Both the position numbers and the translations under genes were made by a program. The notes beneath the pieces are model-generated. The model was not told the origin of the DNA. It did no database searches and saw nothing but the letters and a program-made list of their open reading frames with translations. 64,000 nucleotides of DNA from Bacillota bacterium (GTDB lineage Bacteria; Bacillota; Clostridia; Lachnospirales; Lachnospiraceae), in the NCBI GenBank assembly GCA_023411215.1, contig JAEYOY010000001.1, positions 62,001-126,000 on the forward strand, written 5' to 3'. Shown in pieces: positions 62,203-64,000 of this stretch; within the stretch, counting starts at the first letter, position 1, and each line of letters begins with the position of its first letter.

Positions 62203-62406
62203 ACATGCCCGCCCTTTGAGTAAGCTTGTGCTAAGTGTTTTCTTTACACTTTGGGATTACACAGGCACAAACTATACATATTGCATCTTAGATATAGCCC
62301 AAAAGCTGGAACAACAAGGAGTTCGTTCCAATGGACGAACTTTGCAGTTCTTCCTAAGCGATTGAATATTCGCTTTGGGAATTGATCTTTAATTCACATT
62401 TTCACA
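62203..62406. repeat. Structured intergenic repeat, family 1, copy E with linked modules
   Basis: CATGCCCGCCCTTTGAG and a GCTTGTGC/GCACAA hairpin (62203-62273) come first. Copy E (62308-62354) has inner stem AGTTCGT/ACGAACT around TCCAATGG, closed by GGAA.AAC/GTTCTTCC. AAGCGA/TCGCTT follows, then AATTCACATTTTCACACT up to the livG stop. Confidence 0.8.
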
Positions 62407-63165
62407 CTATTCTCCAAGATATGCTTTGATTACTTCCGGATTATTCAGTACCTCCTGAGGAATTCCATTAGCCAGCTCCATACCGAAATTCAATACAAAT
62501 ATTTTCTCACAGATACCGGCTACAAGCTTCATATCGTGCTCAATTAACAGAATAGTAACATCATATTTATTACGGATCAGGGTTATTGTCTTCATTAATT
62601 CTTCCGTCTCGGAAGGGTTCATACCGGCTGCCGGCTCATCCAGTAACAGCATCTTAGGATTTGTCGCCAAAGCTCTGGCAATCTCCAGCTTTCTTTGTTT
62701 GCCGTATGGGAGATTCGCAGAGAGAAGATAAGCCTCTTTATCCAGATCAAATACCTTCAAGATATCGAGAGCTTTCTCATTCATCTGTTTCTCCGTCCTA
62801 AAGTAGGAGGGGAGACGTAAGATACCGGCTGCAGTGGAATACTTGTAATCATTGTGCAGACCAATCTTAACATTATCCAGCACAGACATATTCTTAAATA
62901 AGCGGATATTCTGGAAGGTTCTTGCAATACCCGCTTTATTAATTTCGATTGTACTTAACCCGGTGATGTTAACACCATCTAAGGTTATTACTCCCGCATC
63001 AGGCTTGTATACACCTGTCAGGAGATTAAAGGCCGTTGTTTTACCAGCGCCATTAGGCCCGATTAAGCCATATAATTCTCCTTTTTCAATTGATATGTTA
63101 AAGGAATCAACAGCTCGTAATCCACCAAAGGAGATACCTAAGTTTTTCACAGATAGCATCGCCAT
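62407..63165 (-). CDS. livG: Branched-chain amino acid ABC transporter ATPase LivG
   Basis: 252 residues. Walker A GPNGAGKTT, ARTFQNIRLF for the Q-loop region (diagnostic of LivG), NLPYGKQRKLEIARAL in place of the LSGGQ signature (typical for this family), and Walker B MLLLDEPAAGMNP. It starts four bases after livM, with AGGAGG ahead, so translation is close-coupled. Confidence 0.95.
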   Translation of the reverse strand: MAMLSVKNLGISFGGLRAVDSFNISIEKGELYGLIGPNGAGKTTAFNLLTGVYKPDAGVITLDGVNITGLSTIEINKAGIARTFQNIRLFKNMSVLDNVKIGLHNDYKYSTAAGILRLPSYFRTEKQMNEKALDILKVFDLDKEAYLLSANLPYGKQRKLEIARALATNPKMLLLDEPAAGMNPSETEELMKTITLIRNKYDVTILLIEHDMKLVAGICEKIFVLNFGMELANGIPQEVLNNPEVIKAYLGE

Positions 63166-63169
63166 AACC

Positions 63170-64000
63170 TTATGCCTCCTTCCTATTCTTCTTCACAAGG
63201 GACAATAAGATATCCTTGATTGAATGATTTTTACGCCATGCAATACATGCCGGATTCCAGTTGAAGATCATCAAGACAATTAATACAATAGCATAAATAA
63301 GCATACGGTAATCTTGCATAAAACGAAGGTACTCCGGAAGAAGAGTCAGAACAACGGCAGCAATAATAGAACCACGGATATTCCCCATTCCTCCAAGAAC
63401 TACAAACACTAATATCATGATAGACATGTTATAACCAAAATTCTTCGGAGCAGCTACCAAACTGGATATATTATGAGAATATAGCACTCCGGCAACACCG
63501 GCCATTGCCGCTGATATGGAAAATGCAATGATCTTGAACTTGGTAATATCAATACCCACGGACTCTGCTGCAATTCTATTATCACGGATCGCCTGAATAG
63601 CACGGCCAGAACGTGAATTTACAAGATTACTTATAATTAAATAAGATGCAATAAGTATTAAAACAGCAATAATAAAAGTTGTATTCTTAGGTGTTCCGCT
63701 AATTCCCTTTGCACCATTCAGAATGATATCTCCGTCCTCCGCCAGCCCCAATGAAATCGAGTCTTTGATAGAGACGTGGAAGCCATTCTTATCGATACCG
63801 ATATATAATACATTGATTACATTCTTTATGATCTCACCAAAAGCCAACGTAACGATAGCCAGATAATCACCGCGCAGACGAAGTACGACCACGCCAATCA
63901 GGATACCGAATATGGCAGCGAAGACAGCCCCGATCACCATTGCAAGAGTGAAGCGGATAAAGGTGTTGGTGATAATATTCTCAGTACATCTTGAGAAAAA
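63170..64000 (-). CDS. livM: Branched-chain amino acid ABC transporter permease LivM, cut by the right window edge
   Basis: The reading frame stays open to the last base of the window, so the N-terminus is missing; the Met at 63940 is internal. The visible part has about six membrane helices and the LivM pattern LRLRGDYLAIVTLAFGEI, SRSGRAIQAIRDNRIAAESVGI and GMGNIRGSIIAA. The basic C-terminus ends in KKNRKEA. Cotranscribed with livG. Confidence 0.93.
   Translation of the reverse strand, partial: FFSRCTENIITNTFIRFTLAMVIGAVFAAIFGILIGVVVLRLRGDYLAIVTLAFGEIIKNVINVLYIGIDKNGFHVSIKDSISLGLAEDGDIILNGAKGISGTPKNTTFIIAVLILIASYLIISNLVNSRSGRAIQAIRDNRIAAESVGIDITKFKIIAFSISAAMAGVAGVLYSHNISSLVAAPKNFGYNMSIMILVFVVLGGMGNIRGSIIAAVVLTLLPEYLRFMQDYRMLIYAIVLIVLMIFNWNPACIAWRKNHSIKDILLSLVKKNRKEA

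Overview
The window looks like a chromosomal segment of an anaerobic, endospore-forming Firmicute of the Lachnospiraceae (Clostridium cluster XIVa) type. The evidence is the spoIIA/sigF and spoVA sporulation genes, a clostridial dgt-dnaG-rpoD cluster, pyruvate formate-lyase, FeoAB, a lysine riboswitch before dapA, an A+T-rich base composition with strong AGGAGG ribosome sites, and a large Ig-like surface protein. No species can be named from the sequence alone. Both edges cut genes: a class A penicillin-binding protein on the left and livM on the right.

Layout. 1-7.7 kb: the C-terminal half of a PBP1-type protein, then leftward spoVAE-spoVAD-spoVAC, a small membrane protein, sigF-spoIIAB-spoIIAA, and a zinc-ribbon/TPR membrane protein with a 46-residue upstream gene. 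8-17 kb: a YihY-family membrane protein, a SpoID/LytB-type wall protein, and a four-gene GldA/GldF/GldG/DUF4340-type ABC operon. 17-20.5 kb: dapA-dapB under a lysine riboswitch, then a protein with two OB-fold-like halves. 20.8-28 kb: bipA/typA, an orphan HTH-Panacea protein, an AI-2E-family permease, and a zinc-type ABC operon with Fur-family-like operators. 28.4-34 kb: an ECF S component, a ZTP (pfl-motif) riboswitch driving pflB, an O-antigen-ligase-like protein, and the ruin of an ISL3-family insertion sequence. 35-42 kb: an abundant-type Ig-like surface protein, thrC, a SleB-type wall hydrolase, and an unusual AP2-domain protein with a decayed HNH core. 42-52 kb: a VanRS-like two-component pair, a 312-bp imperfect palindrome, rnpB, a TGS-type nucleoside kinase, trmK, rpoD, dnaG and dgt. 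52-56.5 kb: a candidate structured RNA, a 41-bp tandem repeat, a Cys-rich FeoB partner, feoB and feoA under a Fur box, and a CsxC-like spore-surface protein. 56.5-64 kb: queH, an orphan receiver, hisC, a second aminotransferase, a cytidylate-kinase-like protein and livF-livG-livM.

How the parts work together. The sporulation genes form the forespore sigma-F switch (SpoIIAA, SpoIIAB, sigma F) and the dipicolinate channel genes (SpoVAC/D/E). DapA and DapB make the precursor shared by lysine, wall diaminopimelate and dipicolinate. The zinc and iron uptake operons both have a TTGACA/TATAAT promoter with a Fur-type operator just downstream of the -10 box. pflB supplies formate for one-carbon and purine metabolism, which fits ZTP control.

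The most unusual content is non-coding. There are two families of structured intergenic repeats: one mosaic with compensatory stem changes, and one with a three-copy TAACTATTCA...TGAATAGTTA frame in both orientations. There are also a giant palindrome, a tandem array and a candidate pseudoknotted RNA. The AP2-HNH relic-AP2 protein is the most unusual coding gene. I found no tRNA, CRISPR array, prophage or intact insertion sequence.
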